Assembly (NCBI GenBank): GCA_046598395.1
Contig: JBKJIQ010000006.1
Coordinates: forward strand, 14,133 to 78,132
DNA length: 64,000 nt
Direction of reading: 5' to 3'
Source: JAENVU01 sp046598395
Lineage (GTDB): Bacteria > Actinomycetota > Acidimicrobiia > IMCC26256 > JAENVU01
This document shows positions 62,005 to 64,000 of the stretch, piece after piece. Each line of letters begins with the position of its first letter. Position 1 is the stretch's first letter. A program made the position numbers and the translations under genes. The notes under the pieces were generated by a model. It was given only the letters and a program-made list of their open reading frames with translations. It had not been told where the DNA came from and did not search any database.

Positions 62005-64000
62005 ATGACTTTCATCTCTGCCGGACAATCCGTGGTCGGCGCTCGTCGATCTCATCGCAGAACGCGATACGCAGCGGCGCTCATCGTGACCGTCACCGCG
62101 TTCGCGTCGTTGGGGACTCCCGCGGGCGCAGCGACAACTCCCTCCTCACCCCGGTCACTCACGGCGGCGGCGGACGCGAGTTTCGCATCGGTCGCGCTTA
62201 CGTGGTTGCCGCCCATCACGACTGGTTCGTCTGGGCCGTTGACATATGCCGTGGAATCCAGCGACGACGGCGGCCTATTCGCCGTGGCAACAACGACGCC
62301 TGGTCTCGCTGCCACGGTTCCGTGTCTAGGGGCCTTGTCGTGCTCGTACCGCGTGACCGCAACGAACGGTAACGGCACCGGACCGGCGTCGGGAATCGTC
62401 AAGGTCGTCACGAAGCCAGGTGTCGTCCGAGGGCTGGCCGTGCTGAACACCGGTACCGACCTCGGGACCGGAGTATCACAGCTCTTGGTGTCTTGGCACC
62501 CACCACTCACCGGCATGCCGCCGAACTCCTACCAGTACGCAACCTGTCAGGTGCCCGCAGGGATGACCACCGGTTGCGCCGACACGAGTGCGTCGTGGAC
62601 ACCGCCGATCAACCTCGCCACCCAACCCGATCCCGTAACGCACGTCGACACGTGCACCGCTGGCACCGCTAGCTGCTATTTCAGAGTGGCCGCAGTGACC
62701 GAGCGCGGGGCGGTCAGTGCTTCGCGCACCGTCAACCTTCAGCCTTGGTCCCCGTACAATTTATCGGTGACTCCCGGGCCAGCGCGAGGTGACGTTTCCA
62801 TCACCTTTGGGGGCCCAGCCGAGAGCGGTCCGGACGGAGCACCCAAGTTGTACCAGGCGTTCGTATGCGATACCGATTGTGGGGTCGGCGCGAACTGGCA
62901 CGACACCGGACTCGTGATCCCATATCCGCCGACAGGCCCGAGCCCTCACAACGCAGGGACCTACGCATGCGGAGCCAACTCGGACTGCCGCGTTCGTATG
63001 CAGTTCACCGCTGGGGACGGAACAAAGGGGCCGGTCACTCCGCCCGCGAGTGCACACGGGCTCTCCTTGTCCGTCATCAATCCCGCAGATGGTTCGGTGA
63101 CCAGCGACACGACGCCGGTCGTATCCGGCGAATGCACGATCGGTGCCGGGACGATCACCGCCACGATCCTTGCCGGCCCGGTCTCTTTGATTTCGAACTG
63201 CGGGCCCGTAGGCACGTGGTCAGCCACCGTTCCAAACTCTTCTGCGCTCTCGGACGGCACGTACACGGTCCAAGCCACTCAGTCCGGCACGGTCGGGCAA
63301 GCACTCAGCAACATCAACACCTTCGCCGTGCAGTCGACGGGCCTGCTGGACAACCTTACGGTGAACATCTCCGGCACGGGCTCAGTCGTGACGGCACCGT
63401 CCGGGATCGATTGCCCGACGACGTGCTCTGCCGACTTCCCCAACGGCGCGACGGTGGGGTTGATAGCTACCCCGGGGCCCGGATTCGCTTTCTCGGGCTG
63501 GTCGGGCGCATGCACTGGTGGCGGAGCCTGCGACGTTGTGATGAACGCTGACCGCTCGGTCACCGCCACATTCAGCGAGATCGTGGGCAATCACCTACCG
63601 GTTGCCAAACCTCAGATCGTGACCACGCCCCAGGACACCCCAGTAGCCATCGTGCTCATAGGTTCGGACGCTGATGCCGGCGACACGCTGACCTACGCCG
63701 TAGTTTCGCCGCCCGTCCACGGCGTCCTCTCCGGTGCCGCGCCGGGAGTGACCTACACGCCGACGCCCGGATACACGGGGCCCGACTCGTTCAGCTTCAT
63801 CGTCGCCGACGGTAGTTCACTGTCATCGCCTGCTGCAGTCTCGATCACCGTCGCCCCGCTTGAATGCGTCGACAACGACACTCACGCCGTTTCCGCGCAA
63901 AGCCACCATGACGACGAACCGTGCGAGGAGAAGGACCACCACCACCACCACCACCACCACCACCACCACCACCGCGACCACCACCACCGCGACCACCACC
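62005..64000 (+). CDS. Secreted multi-domain protein with histidine-rich tail (partial, runs off the window)
   Basis: An open frame of 665 codons without a stop, from ATG 62005 (AAGGG just upstream). A clear signal peptide (RRSHRRTRYAAALIVTVTAF, cleavage near AGA-ATT) is followed by two fibronectin-III-like domains (about 45-250), a disulfide-rich segment (FVCDTDCGVG, ACGANSDCRVRM), an Ig-like domain (INPADGSVTSDTTPVVSG), an InlB-B-like repeat (SGIDCPTTCSADFPNGATV, AFSGWSGACTGGGACDVVM) and a cadherin-like Big_9 domain (DTLTYAVVSPPVHGVLSG, GYTGPDSFSFIVADG). The tail after CEEKD is almost only His with RD spacers. It is probably a cell-surface protein; the tail could bind metal. Confidence 0.85.
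   Translation, partial: MTFISAGQSVVGARRSHRRTRYAAALIVTVTAFASLGTPAGAATTPSSPRSLTAAADASFASVALTWLPPITTGSSGPLTYAVESSDDGGLFAVATTTPGLAATVPCLGALSCSYRVTATNGNGTGPASGIVKVVTKPGVVRGLAVLNTGTDLGTGVSQLLVSWHPPLTGMPPNSYQYATCQVPAGMTTGCADTSASWTPPINLATQPDPVTHVDTCTAGTASCYFRVAAVTERGAVSASRTVNLQPWSPYNLSVTPGPARGDVSITFGGPAESGPDGAPKLYQAFVCDTDCGVGANWHDTGLVIPYPPTGPSPHNAGTYACGANSDCRVRMQFTAGDGTKGPVTPPASAHGLSLSVINPADGSVTSDTTPVVSGECTIGAGTITATILAGPVSLISNCGPVGTWSATVPNSSALSDGTYTVQATQSGTVGQALSNINTFAVQSTGLLDNLTVNISGTGSVVTAPSGIDCPTTCSADFPNGATVGLIATPGPGFAFSGWSGACTGGGACDVVMNADRSVTATFSEIVGNHLPVAKPQIVTTPQDTPVAIVLIGSDADAGDTLTYAVVSPPVHGVLSGAAPGVTYTPTPGYTGPDSFSFIVADGSSLSSPAAVSITVAPLECVDNDTHAVSAQSHHDDEPCEEKDHHHHHHHHHHHHRDHHHRDHH
63937..63972 (+). 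repeat. (CAC)12 trinucleotide run encoding 12 histidines
   Basis: Twelve consecutive CAC codons are followed by CGC GAC CAC CAC CAC and a second, cut-off copy of this 15-bp unit at the window end. Codon use is uniform (no CAT), so the tract is a true nucleotide repeat prone to slippage. It also sits at the window edge, where assembly may be unreliable. Confidence 0.9.

Overview
The window is GC-rich DNA, densely coding on both strands, from an actinobacterium. A mycothione-reductase-type enzyme indicates mycothiol chemistry. The gene mix (a Baeyer-Villiger-type monooxygenase, class III cyclase/ATPase giants, DUF222-HNH, CHAD, MMPL, large PKD-repeat secreted proteins) fits Acidimicrobiia or a related soil or water lineage. 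That placement is inference; the window holds no rRNA or other phylogenetic marker. I found no tRNA, rRNA or CRISPR array.

0-9 kb: an MMPL exporter, a cytochrome P460-like haem lipoprotein, a convergent amtB-glnK ammonium operon closed by a strong hairpin, a dihydrodipicolinate-reductase-like enzyme and an orphan FtsX-type permease. 9-16 kb: a DinB-like protein, a predicted propeller protein, a broken glycosyltransferase, an SDR, a TIGR03084-type protein, an acyl-CoA dehydrogenase and a broken cation/proton antiporter. 16-22 kb: a collinear run of two unfamiliar proteins, a glutamine-synthetase-like ligase and a gamma-glutamyl hydrolase, probably gamma-glutamylation of an amine, then a GH4 glycosidase on the other strand.

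22-30 kb: a tightly packed catabolic operon (flavin monooxygenase/ACAD-like, SRPBCC, sulfatase, aldolase-like, Old Yellow Enzyme-like, acyl-CoA ligase). A small toxin-antitoxin pair sits inside it between 26-bp direct repeats that duplicate the 3' end of the monooxygenase gene. 30-42 kb: mtr and a BVMO overlapping by 4 bp, PAP2, a D-aminoacylase-like amidohydrolase, a luciferase-like oxidoreductase, a 1107-residue cyclase/AAA protein, a MOSC protein and a universal stress protein.

42-52 kb is accessory DNA: a DUF222-HNH gene bracketed by copies of a 14-18 bp palindrome, a VapBC pair with a clear operator, a wrecked cyclase/ATPase gene, a gutted DUF4143-type ATPase, a siderophore-interacting protein and an intact AAA/DUF4143 ATPase with direct repeats in its leader. 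52-64 kb is surface-directed: an amidohydrolase, a secreted beta-helix protein, a 1710-residue protein with seven paired PKD/Ig-like units, a CHAD-ParA remnant, and a secreted multi-domain protein that runs off the window in a histidine-rich tail.

One theme recurs. At least five genes, probably seven, are broken by frameshifts or stops, usually together with loss of an internal 50-70 residue block, while their neighbours are clean. This is either genuine deletion-driven decay or a local assembly artefact.
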